Shown here in pieces: positions 24,300 through 34,634 of a stretch of 64,000 nt of DNA. The DNA is taken from NCBI RefSeq assembly GCF_040802235.1, contig NC_133166.1:1240001-1304000 (forward strand). The letters run 5' to 3'. The notes beneath the pieces were generated by a model, which worked only from the letters and a program-made list of their open reading frames with translations, was not told the origin of the DNA and searched no databases. This DNA comes from Manis javanica. Its lineage: Eukaryota > Chordata > Mammalia > Pholidota > Manidae. The position numbers were made by a program, and so were the translations under genes. Position 1 is the stretch's first letter; each line of letters begins with the position of its first letter.

Positions 24300-26335
24300 G
24301 AGTCATTGTGGGTGTCACAGTGGAATAACCAGTGCCTGGTGTATAACAGAAGCTCATTAACATTAGTTGTCATTGCTGTTGACAAGAATGATGATACCAA
24401 TGTAAACTGGGAATGAGCAGTTAAGTTTTGAGAAAAGCCAATTTCCAAGCATAATGTTGCCCAGTCGAGAAAAGACTTTGACATAAATAAGTTTGTCTTC
24501 ATACACCTGGTGGGAAGCTCCCTTACAGCAGGCTGGGGAAAGTCTGTGACATCAGGCCCCTGCGCTCAGTCCCCTGGGGAACCTGTAGGGAGGAAAAGAA
24601 GAGAGAGAGAAGACCATGCGCTTGACAGCTACATAAATTAAGTGGATCCTGCTTAAATTCAATTGAAGGGGAGAAGCCATAATTCCAAAAGGTCTGTGGT
24701 AGAAAGAGCTCAGTGACGGTGTGGTGACGGAGAGGACCCTAGGCCTGGCATGGGCCCAGAAGGAAGAACTCAATCTCAGCTTAACGAGCAGTAATCAGGA
24801 GTGAACTTATTAGACAAGCCATGTTTTATGTCCTCAGCATGCTCCTCTACGAAAAAAAATACTTAACACTCTATGCCTATTTCTCAGCTGTAGTATTCAC
24901 CTAACCACAGCACCAGCCCGTCACTTCCCCAAGAAGTCTTTTGCTAACGATTGGGTTAAAGAAAACTGAGCACCTCTATGGACACTCACTTAGTCTATCC
25001 ACCAAAATCACACCCTGCATTGATTCAACCCCTGGCCCCCTCTGCTACAAAAGTTTCACATGCAGGAGGGCTGGAAAGCCTTCAGGGCAAGTGGACTCAC
25101 CTAAGAGTTTGATGTGACCTATCCCCGGTATGGAATTGCCTTGTTATTTTGTTTTAAGTGCATCCCTTCTAAATAGCAAGTAAATGACTTTTGCTTTTCA
25201 TCTAATTTGAAGGTGTCTGTAATGTCAAAATCTTTCCTTCAGCTACCTGTCAGGACAGCTCCATCTCCCGTCTTTGCCCTTGAAAAGGTAAAACATAGAG
25301 AGCACACTCAAGAGTGTGATGAAGGGGCTCTTTTCAGAGGAGCAGACAGGGTGAATGGTACAATACCCAGAGGTCAACCACAGTAGGAAGCTCTGTCCAA
25401 CCGGAGGAGGAAATAGCAGGAAAGGGTCTCTGGACCAGAGAGGTGGCCTTGCCTGGAGGAAGGTGGCCACTGGCAAACCACGGTGAGCAGAGAAGAATCA
25501 GGGGGCATGGGTACCCCAACCTCATGCTCCCCCCACCCCATTTCCTACCAGAAGGCAGAGGGTAGGTGGGGTTCATAGAGGTCAGCCTACTGTGGCCCAG
25601 GGGATACAGGCAGCTGTAGATCTCATCTAACAGCAAATTGAAAGCTAACGTGCTATCCTTAACTATAGTAACTCAGTTTTTCACATTTCATTCTGATTGT
25701 TGATATGTTTGATGTCATTCCTCCTCTTATATACTTTTCCACTTACTTCTCTTTGTCACAACTTTCTATCAGTAAATAAAATACCATAATTAGAGAAATT
25801 ATAAATAGAAAGCATTTGTATTTGTTATTTAGTGAAAAAGTATTTCTATGCTTTCATTTATTATTTCTATTATAGTTTTCTACTTACACTTTTTTCTTAT
25901 TTTACCCTTTCTTGACATACCCTAAATTTTTCATCCATTTTTCTCCTTCCCAGACTTTGGGAGTTCTATATCTTGTTTCTAGTCTTCTGATGCTTACTCG
26001 AGTTTTAAATTCACTCAAACCTTTATTTCTCAAAAAAAATTTGTTTTGAAATTATTCTATGTATAAAGACACACACTTAGCACATCTTTTCTTCTTTGCC
26101 TCTCCCATCAGCACTCTAATGTTCTTTAGTCCACTGCAATCTTCTTAAGGTCACCTGGCTTCTCGGGCCTAAGAGACTTAAGAAGTACCTGGACCCAGCT
26201 GGTGAGATATCAATCAAAAATAAAAGACAGATACAGAAGGATCACTACTGCATCATACATATACAATGCACTGAAATAGTCAAACACCTTGAAGCAAAGA
26301 GTGCAGAGGCTGCCAGAAGGGAACAACAAAGAGAT
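24300..26335. other. Intronic/intergenic DNA, no recognised feature
   Basis: No exon of the class C relic and no named repeat was seen. An A run lies at about 26033. AT-rich from 25.6 to 26.1 kb. Confidence 0.4.
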
Positions 26336-26665
26336 ATTGGTCAAGTGGTAAGAAGTTTCAAATATACCAAATAAGTCCTAGAGAGCTCTGTACAGCACAG
26401 TGCCTGTCGTTAGCAATAGAACATTGTATACTTAAAAATTAGCTAAGAGAGCATATAGTACATGTTAAATGTTCTTATAGCATAAAAGCGTTAACAACAG
26501 TGTGAATCAAAAGGCAAGAGGGAGCTTTTGGATGAGATGGATAGGTTTATGGCGTAGACCAGTGATGGTTTCACAGGTGCGCATATATAGCCAAACTCAT
26601 CAGGTTGTATGTGTTAGTTACGCATTGTCTTTTCTATGTTAAAAACTGTTTTTAATAATAAAGAC
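26336..26665 (+). mobile_element. LINE-1 3'-UTR fragment, sense
   Basis: 'tgtacagcacagtgcctgtc', 'agcaatagaacattgtatac', 'gatggtttcacaggtgcgca' and 'ccaaactcatcaggttgtat' are in the order of an old L1 3' UTR. It ends with an AATAAA-like A-rich tail near 26655, about 100 bp upstream of the receptor relic's exon 3. Confidence 0.55.
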
Positions 26666-26768
26666 AGAGGCCAAGTTACAGGGCAGCTAGTGAGAATATC
26701 TGTGGATACCAAGAGTGGGGTGGTGAAGTGTTGTATCCAGGACTGTGCAGCCCCATTTCTTCCCCCAG

Positions 26769-27582
26769 ATTAGCTATGGATCTCAGCACCCTCAGCTCTC
26801 CAACCGATTGCAGTTCCCGTCCTTCCTCCACACAGGGCCCAGCAGCGCCCACCAGCCCTGGATCCTGGCCAAGGTCTTCACTCACTTTAACTGGACCTGG
26901 GTGGGCCTGGTGGGTTCTGACAATGGCAACTTGGAGTGACTACATAGGCAGCTCTAGGTACAGATCAGGTGCACAGGTGGCTGTGTGGCCTTCTCACAGT
27001 GAGGGTGAGAGCATCAATATCACAGCCAAGGTCACTGCCTCAAGGCCTGCTGCCACGGTCATCATCTGTGACCATTACCATTTCCACTTCAGGCTACTGG
27101 CTGAGACCCTCTGGGAAAACAATGTGACCTCAAGGATATGGATCTTCTGGGCCTCCTTCACCTACAATCCCTCAGTGCTGATCCCCAAGGTCCTGGATTT
27201 GCTGAATGGCAGCTTGAGCTTGACCATACACTCAGAAATAATGCCCAGCTTTGAGGACTTCCTGTTGGCACTGCGCCTGGCCATGTACCCAAGCAAGTCT
27301 GATGAGAAAGCTGTGAGAGTTGCCGCATGGCTGCAGGTGGTCTGGATTCGGGGGCTTCCAACCAAAATCCAGGGAAGAGGCTCAGAACTGCACAGGGCTT
27401 GAGAACATGACAGCTGTCCCCCTGTCTGCCTTCAAACTTCCTTACCTGATGGCCACTTACCACGCCTACCTGGCAACCAAAACCCTGCTGGTCGCCTTTG
27501 GGAACCTGATGACCTCTCCACAGGAGAAGGACTGTTCCTGGGAGGCAGCTGCGCCAATGCACAGAATGCCAGGCCTTGGCAG
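26769..27582 (+). pseudogene. V2R-like relic, exon 3 (Venus-flytrap core), broken
   Basis: The acceptor is AG at 26767-26768 after a pyrimidine run. The exon opens with ISYGSQHPQLSNRLQFPSF and passes through FTHFNWTWVGLVGSDNG, the usual V2R wording. In that frame stops occur at 26937 (TGA), 26955 (TAG) and 27000 (TGA). The sequence continues one frame over as SINITAKVTASRPAATVIIC, then TLWENNVTSRIWIFWASFT and SLTIHSEIMPSFEDFLLAL. It shifts again near 27330 to CTGLENMTAVPLSAFKLPYL and ATYHAYLATKTLLVAF, and once more near 27520 to LFLGGSCANAQNARPWQ. That ends exactly at the donor GTGAAC (27583). The length of 814 bp is normal for this exon. At least three frame changes and three stops make it non-functional. 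Confidence 0.87.
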
Positions 27583-28070
27583 GTGAACAGCCAAGACCCT
27601 CTACCCACGTCCTGCCCCTCCCAGCTTGCTGTGAGCCACAGACTAGCAGCGAGGCCATATGGTCTCATGAAAGGAGCACTGGATTTAGAGCCAAAGTGAC
27701 TTGGGCTCAAATTCCTTCTATTGAAAATATCAGGGTTCCAGCTCCAGAAGAGAGAACTGGCTCCAACCAGCAATGAGAGTCAATTATAAATGTTCAGGAA
27801 TTATAAAAGTTGTTAAACCATGGAAATCAGAAAGCTCCAAAAATCCCAGCTTTTTTCCCCCAAGAGCCAGTTTAGTTTAGCATGAAACATTTAGCAGCAT
27901 GCCACAGCAGTATGCAAGTAAAGAATGGAAAAGAAGTCAGAGTAGAAAAAAAAAAAAAAAAGTCTCTTAATATTAAAAGAATGTCTGCAAGCCAAGCACG
28001 GCTTCTTTAAGATGGGTTTTACGTAACTTTATCACTATTTATGTAGTATGAGTTCTTAAAGCTTGAAGAG
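27583..28070. other. Intron of the class C relic, no feature
   Basis: A 17-nt A run lies at about 27945-27961. Nothing else was recognised. Confidence 0.4.
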
Positions 28071-28074
28071 TAAT

Positions 28075-28310
28075 AATAGTTAACACTTTCTGAGTGCTAT
28101 TCTATGCCAAGTAATGTTCCAGGATTTTATATGTATTCATGCATTTCATCTTGACAACCCTATGAGGTTGGACGTCTTTTTACAGATGAGAAGACTGAGA
28201 GGTGGGATAACATATCCAAGGTCACACAGCTGGTTTCAGGTAGAGTCAGGAATCATACCAGGCTGTCTGGCTCCAGAGTCTGGGCTCAGGGCCACTCATC
28301 TCTACTGCCT
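28075..28310 (+). repeat. MIR-type SINE
   Basis: This is a well-preserved MIR/MIRb text: 'gttaacactttctgagtgct', 'tttacagatgagaagactga', 'ggtcacacagctggtttcag', 'ctggctccagagtctgggct'. It lies in the intron between exons 3 and 4 of the receptor relic. Confidence 0.7.
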
Positions 28311-28429
28311 TTCTGTGTAAATGAAAAAATCTTCCAGGATTTAGACCCAGCTCTTCTACCAGTCAAGTGATTTGCTCAAATTCCCTCTTATATACTTACC
28401 TGGCCTCCTTGGCCTAAATCAATAAATAT

Positions 28430-28565
28430 GCGTTTATGCTGCAAGTATTTACTAAGCAATTTCCACACACTTTGGAGCACTGGAGGATACAGAGAGGTAT
28501 AAATCTGTGCTCGCTGTCTAAATGTTTACAGCCTAGTTAGAAAGAAAAGCAAATATCATACATAC
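28430..28565 (+). repeat. L2-type fragment
   Basis: 'gcaagtatttactaagcaat', then 'actggaggatacagagaggt' and 'tttacagcctagttagaaag' follow the order of the L2 3' end. Diverged. Confidence 0.5.
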
Positions 28566-28569
28566 CAGG

Positions 28570-29432
28570 TATTGCAGGATATGGCCTGAGCCAGAGTGGC
28601 AAAGTGATCCAGTTGGTTCAAAGCATGGGATTAATTAAGAAAAAAAAAACAGTAGAAAGAAAAGCTTGAAAAGGCAAATGGGGAATCTATTATAAAGAAC
28701 CTCAAAGGTCTTCTTAAAGAGTCCCAGAATTCTGTAAAAGATCACAACCTAATCACAGACTACAAGACAATCCCATCTTCTCCAATGATGCTAAAAGATC
28801 CAGAAGCACACCTTCTACAGCCCCTGGTGGGCTCCTGAAGCACTCTCCCTGTCCCCCCTTTCTACAACTTAAACTATTTCCATGAGGGACTGACAATGCG
28901 GCTTTCAGAGTCACATAATCTGAGGTTCTCGCAGCTATGAAGTGTTTAAGTGACACCAAAACATTCCTACTCCTCAGTCCACATCTTACGTTAGTCAAAT
29001 GACATTGCCTAACAGCCACACTGCTGAGACGAACAGCTGGATACAGTGGTTCTTTGAAAGCAGGACTGCGTTTTGGGATCCCAGGTACCTATCCTGTAAT
29101 CTGTATGGATGGATGGTGCAAAACTGGATAGACGGAGACATGCATATTCTTAAGACCAGCCTCCTGTAAACTGACCCTCAGCAAGAACCAGCACTTCCAG
29201 ATTTCCATTAACTTGACTCTCACTTCCCTCCTCCTCCCCGAGATGAATGCAAACTTGGGAGATGAGAAAGCAGTGTCTTTTTTTTTTTTCATAAAATATG
29301 CAGAGATAAAGTGCCTTCCTCCAAATGCCAGGAGCACAAATGGGGGAGAACAGCCCCATGATGTGGAGGAAGCACCCCTTGCCTGCTCTGCTCCTATCTG
29401 GTTCTTTTCCGCCTCCTTTCTCCCTGCCGCAG
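28570..29432. other. Intron of the class C relic, no feature
   Basis: An A run at 28641-28650 and a T run at 29279-29290. No other feature was recognised before the exon 4 acceptor. Confidence 0.4.
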
Positions 29433-29649
29433 GTGCTGCATTACACCCAGAAGGTTTGCTTCACCACCAGAGTGCACGAAGAGGTCCTCTTCACCAAAGA
29501 TGGGGAGATACCAGCAATGTTTGACATCTATGTCCTCCCAGACCAGAGCGGACAGACAACGATTGTTGGACATTTTGACTTCAGAGCACTGCCGGGAAAA
29601 AAGCTGCTGATCACTGACAGTACTGTGACCTGGGCAGAGGGACTCCAAG
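29433..29649 (+). pseudogene. V2R-like relic, exon 4, still open
   Basis: After a pyrimidine-rich stretch and AG at 29431-29432 the frame reads VLHYTQKVCFTTRVHEEVLF, then TKDGEIPAMFDIYVL, then TTIVGHFDF and KKLLITDSTVTWAEG. This is the class C segment where the second lobe returns (F-T, D-x-x-G-x-x-A-x-x-D-I, G-x-F/Y). No stop or shift occurs in the block. The donor is not certain, and the best candidate is AAG|GTGCTG at about 29650. The block would join the missing cysteine-rich exon 5 in the ancestral gene. Confidence 0.82.
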
Positions 29650-30570
29650 GTGCTGCTGAGAGCTGCCTAAGAACCCAGCCCACACTGGCCCTCATGCCCC
29701 TGAGCACCCAGCAGTATTTGTTCTGTTGAACTGACCTGGGCACTTAGTCAAAAGGAGGGCAGGGTGGACTATTGATTTACACAACTCTCAGGCTGCTCGG
29801 CAAATAAAACTTTCCAAAGCCACTGCCTGGCTCCCAAAACAAAGAAGCTTGCTAAAGGCAAAGCTAATCCATGAGCAAATGGAAAAGCAAACCATATATG
29901 ATTGCCAATTCACGTTTGCCCTCAGATTGCTAGTGTGTCTACCTGGAGTTGCCACTGGTTTAGCGTATGTCCTTATGTCAAGAGACAATTGATGCCAAAT
30001 TCTCTGAAAGAATGGAAAATTACTCCTGGAACCCCATTAGTCCTTTCCCAGACCCCTAAATATCTAAAGTCACCAGGTGGAGACTTCTAATTTTAAGTGC
30101 AGTTGCATCTAAACTATCACACCATGCCTTCTGCAGTTTCCTCCAACTCATCGAGGTAGAGTTAAGCACTTCTTTTTTGAGTAACTACAGCATTTTCCAC
30201 ATGCCTCTATAATGAGAATAAAGGTAATTACTGTAACAGATACAGTATGTTTTAGCCCCATCTGCAGTGATTTCAAACTGGTTCTCTCTGGTCTCACCTT
30301 AGTCTGGCATGTCTTTGTCCACTCCCTGGACCAGCATACCCCTATGCGCAAAGTCCCCCACCCTGGGAGAAGGAACCCAGGTGGCTGGTGAACAAGCCAG
30401 CAGAGTAGCATTCCAGGAAGAAGTGAGCTTCATTGCTCCCTTGCTGTCAGGTCATCACTCAGTAGCTTTAGGTATCTTCTCGCTCACCTCTCCTTCCTGA
30501 CTTAAAAAATATTTTAATCAGATCTTTCCAAAAAATGCATTCTGAAAGCATGATCTGAATGTCATTTGTT
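29650..30570. other. Intron of the class C relic, exon 5 not found
   Basis: A roughly 120-bp exon with a Cys-rich pattern (C-S-x2-C-x2-G, then C-C-F-x-C) is expected between 29.65 and 34.63 kb. I saw none. Short open frames here match nothing. Confidence 0.4.
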
Positions 30571-30574
30571 CTCA

Positions 30575-30780
30575 ACTCAGAGTATGATTTTTGCCTCCCC
30601 GGGACACTGGCAATGTCTGGAGCCATTTTTGGTTGTCACAACTTCAGGAGAATGCTATTGGCTCCAGCGGATAGAGACAGGGGCTGTTGCTCAACAGCCT
30701 ACCATGCACAGGACATCTGCCATAACGAATAGTAATCCGGTGCTAAATTTCAGTAGAGGTAAGGGTTGAAAAACCACAGG
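30575..30780 (+). mobile_element. MER20-type hAT-Charlie non-autonomous element
   Basis: The text 'ccgggacactggcaatgtct', 'ggagccatttttggttgtca', 'caacagcctaccatgcacag' and the closing 'aagggttgaaaaaccac' is MER20 wording. No transposase is encoded. It lies immediately left of the antisense L1. Confidence 0.8.
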
Positions 30781-30782
30781 CT

Positions 30783-32540
30783 GAATTTCACTCAGTCTGG
30801 TGTATGATCCTTACACTGTACTGTTGAAATCCATCTGTTACTCCTTTGTTGAGGGTTTCTGCATCTATGTTCATCAGGTATATCGACCTGTAATTTCCTT
30901 TTGGTGTGTGATGTCTTTGGTTTCCTTATCAGGGTAATGCTAGCCTCATAATATGAGTTTGGACACTTTCCCTCCTCTTTGTCATTTTTGACAAAAAGAT
31001 AAATCTTTGAATGTTTGGTAGAATTCGCCATGAAGCCATCTAGTCCTGGACTTTTGTTTATGGAGAGGGTTTTGATGACTGTATCATCTCCTTACTAGTC
31101 ATAAATCTACTCAGATTTTCTATGATTTCATGATTCAGTCTTGGAAGATTATAAATAGAAATTTATCCATTTCTTCTATGTTGTCCAACTTCATGCTGTA
31201 TAATTGTTCACAGTCACTTATGAGTCTTCATATTTCTGTGGTATCATTGTTCTTCTTGGTCATTTCTGATTTTATTTATTTGAGCCCTCTCTTTTTTTCT
31301 TCATGAATCTAGTCTAGCTAAAGGTTTCTCAACTTTGTTTATCTTTTCAAAGAACCAGCTCAAATGTCCTGTTTCTATTTTTTTTAGTATCTATCCCACA
31401 CCAATCTTAATTATTCCTTCCTTCTACTAAGTTTGGGCTTCACTTATTTTTCCTTTTTCTAGTTCCTGTACCGGTAAAGTTAAATTGTTTATTTGAGATT
31501 TCTCTTGTTTCTTGAAGAAGGCCTTAATTGCCATGGTCTTAGGACCACCTTTCTGTACCTTATAGATTTTGATATGTCATAATTCTGTTTATTTTTTCTA
31601 TGTATTTTTTACTTCTCCTTTGATTTCTTCTATGACCCAGCAGTTGTTCAGTAACATGTTGTTTAATCTCACCAAATTATTTTTCCAGTTTTTTGTAACT
31701 GACTTATAGTTTCAGATCATTGTGGCCACAAGAGGTGCTTTATATGATTTCAATTTTGTTAAATTTACTGAGAATTGTTTGGTGGCCTAACATGTGACCT
31801 ATCCTGGAGAATGTTCCATGCGCACTTGAGAAGAATGACTATTATGGTGCTTTTGGGTGGAACATTCTGTGTATCTCTAATAAGACTACTTGGTCTGATG
31901 TGTTGTTTAAAGCCAATGTTTCCTTACTGATTTTCTGTCCCGATGATCTATCCATGATATAAGTACAACATTAAAATCCCCTACTATTACTATACTGCTT
32001 TTAATTTCTCCCTTTGGGTCTGTTAATATTTGCTTTACCATATTCTGGTGTTCCCATGTTGGGTGCAGATGTACTTATAAATGTTCTGTCTTCTTGCTGA
32101 ATTGATCCCCTTATCAGTATGGGGTGCCCTATTCATTACCATCTTGGTATTGAATTACCTTAGTAGGCATCCCATAAATATTGAGGAAAATCCCACTAAT
32201 GAGTCAATCTGTATTTTACCAAGATGTCATTCATTCAACAGGTATCTATTTTGTCTGATATGAACATAGCTATGCCAGCTTTCTCTTCTTTTCCATTTGC
32301 ATGGAATATCTTTCTCCCTCCCTTCACTTTCAATAAGTGTGTCCTTACTACTTAAAATGAGTCTCTATAGGCAGTGTATAGATGTTTTGTTTTGTTCATT
32401 CAACCACTCTATGCCTTTTGATTGGAGAATTTACTCCATTTGCAGGAAAGTATTTACTGATAGATTTGGACTTAGCGCCATTTTTGTAATTGTTTTCTGG
32501 CTTTTCTCATAGTTCCTCTCTTTTTTTCTCTTCCAAGAGC
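30783..32540 (-). mobile_element. Old LINE-1 ORF2 fragment, antisense
   Basis: In reverse complement this is L1 ORF2. Conserved antisense phrases include 'gggtttctgcatctatgttc', 'ccatctagtcctggactttt', 'aatctcaccaaattattttt' and 'tctatgccttttgattggag'. All frames are broken. The element is interrupted at 32161-32248 by 88 bp copied from 33199-33286 (listed separately). It lies within the intron where exon 5 of the receptor relic should be. Confidence 0.82.
32161..32248 (+). repeat. 88-bp insert inside the L1, copy of 33199-33286
   Basis: It begins 'tagtaggcatcccataaata' and ends 'ttcaacaggtatcta'. It matches 33199-33286 at 86 of 88 positions, both differences being C here and T there. L1 wording resumes right after it ('ttttgtctgatatgaacata'). 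Confidence 0.9.
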
Positions 32541-32544
32541 TCAA

Positions 32545-33150
32545 TTTTACCTACTGTTATTTCCCTAATACCTTGCACAGTCCCTGATACATGAAGCATA
32601 TTGGTGACCACTTGAGCAAGAAAGGGAAGGAAAGGAAAGACAAAACAGGGAAAGAAAAGAAAAGGAGTAAAGAGGGTTTTCAGTGTTTAAACGAAGGAAA
32701 GAGAGGGAAAAACCAGTAAGTCAGAGTGACGAAGCCAGTTCCCTTAAGACCTGATCACACAGATGCTGTTCATTCCCCTCTAAAGTCTCCCCAACATGCT
32801 CTCGCCTCTTGTGCATAAGTCCTTTCTCCGAATTGCAATGAAAAATGTCCTATGAAAACCAGGAAGTCAGCCCTATCTGGGAAATCAAACTGCTGCTACA
32901 GTTGCCTTCCCTACCCCAGTGGAGAGATGGCTGTGGCACCAGGTAAAGCGGGAGGCTGCCCTTGGTCAGAAGGATGCCAGCCAGCAGCCAGGGTGGGCTT
33001 CAAATGAGAGCTGATAGTCATGTCAAGGGAAGATTCCTTTAATGAGAAGAAAATTTCAGGGAAGAGGAAATAGAATAGATGATGTCAATGCATTCTTCCC
33101 ACATGCTACATTGAAGTCATTTAAAAATATAAATTCACTCTTTCTTCCAT
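32545..33150. other. Intergenic/intronic DNA with purine tract
   Basis: A purine-rich stretch of (G/A)-only blocks runs from about 32610 to 32720. The rest is unassigned. Confidence 0.4.
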
Positions 33151-33164
33151 CAACCATGAGTTTG

Positions 33165-33400
33165 TCCAAATTGTGTGCCTAGTTTAATGTCTGGCACATA
33201 GTAGGCATTCCATAAATATTGAGGAAAATCCCACTAATGAGTCAATCTGTATTTTACTAAGATGTCATTCATTCAACAGGTATCTACTGGCACCTATTGC
33301 ATGCAGCCATTGTACAAGGGTCATCATAACAAATACATCACAACCCTTGGACTCACAGAGCTCATAAACTGTTAAAGGAGAGTGACCGTTGTCCCTCCCA
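33165..33400 (+). repeat. MIR end joined to L2-type fragment; donor of the 88-bp copy
   Basis: 'ttaatgtctggcacatagta' and 'ggcattccataaatattga' form a MIR tail. From 'tcattcattcaacaggtatc' the wording turns L2-like ('ggactcacagagctcataaa'). The segment 33199-33286 straddles this junction and is repeated at 32161-32248. Confidence 0.6.
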
Positions 33401-33404
33401 CATC

Positions 33405-34634
33405 TAACACAATAAAGAAACTAGACTCTAGAGTGAAATATTTGCTTTAATAAAAGTTCAAACATCAAACCATGAGAGTGCAGAGAAACAATTTTAACAA
33501 AGGGTATGTAGGGAGACACTTCACTGGAAGGGCAGTATACACACCTTGAATGAGAAGTAGGGTCTCAAAGGCCATGGAGCATGACAAGGATAATCCAGGA
33601 CAAGGAGTAAGTAAAAACTCAAGGCATGAAAGCAATAAGGAGCCCAGATGGCTTGAGTACCCTCTGTGGCGGAGATACAGGAAGCAGGTGGCCAGATCGT
33701 GGACGGCCTTACCTGCCAGACTCAGGAGCACGCACTCCGTTCTATAGGAAACGGAAGCCACTGAGTTATTTACCCAGGGAAGCAGTGTGCATTTAATATG
33801 TGTTTGTGGGAGTTCAACACATAATGAATGCACTTACAGGAAAGGGATAATGGTCAGGAAGACCAGGCTCAGGGTCCAGGTAATTACTGAAGACACAGGT
33901 TTAGGCAAAATCTCTCCTCACACTTAGTGCTCCCGGTGGGTGAAAAGTAAGAATATACTTTTTCTATTCAAAGAGAAAAGCACTGCTGGATGAAGCTGAG
34001 GAGGAGCCACCAGATGCTAAAGAGGGAATGCCAAAAATGATAAATAAATCCTCGGCTTGAAGATGAGGAGGACATGAATTCAGAGTATCTAGGAACAGGG
34101 AGACATAACCAAATCAAGCAAAGAGGTCAGATCAGAAGATACGACTTCTCCAGAACTCCAGCCACAAAGTCTCTTTAAAATCACTAAGGAAAGCAAAGTT
34201 CTGATAAGTTCTGTCAAAGGGGTGATTTAGAAGAGTGTGGCTCCATAAAAACGGGAGAGAGATTGTGTAAACACCCCATAAACATCCCTTAAATCGAATA
34301 GGCTGATGAATGAATAAATACACTGGCACAGGGGTCACTCAGTTCAAAGGGATGACATAGGTAGGAGCTGGAGCTCGCACAGGTAGTCCTGTCAATATCA
34401 TTCCACTCTAGTCTGATGCGTGAGAAGCAGCTGCAGTCAGGATTCCTGCCATCTGTGTCTTTGGTTCTGAATCTGAGGACATCACACACATCTGGCAAAC
34501 CCATTACAGCAAGATAGAAATACACTAAACCTACTGGAAAAGCCATCGCAAGTCTTATTACTGCTTGACCATGAGAAAGTTTCCAGATGCTTCCCCACAT
34601 TGTTCTCTGACCCAGTTACTCTTTCTCCCTTAAG
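33405..34634. other. Intergenic/intronic DNA, no recognised gene
   Basis: Around 33560-33800 the wording ('ggccatggagcatgacaagg') recalls an old interspersed repeat that I cannot name. No cysteine-rich exon was seen. Confidence 0.35.

Noticed and set aside
30309-30500. Candidate cysteine-rich exon 5 of the V2R-like relic
   Set aside because: Translations in all frames lack the Cys spacing of that exon.
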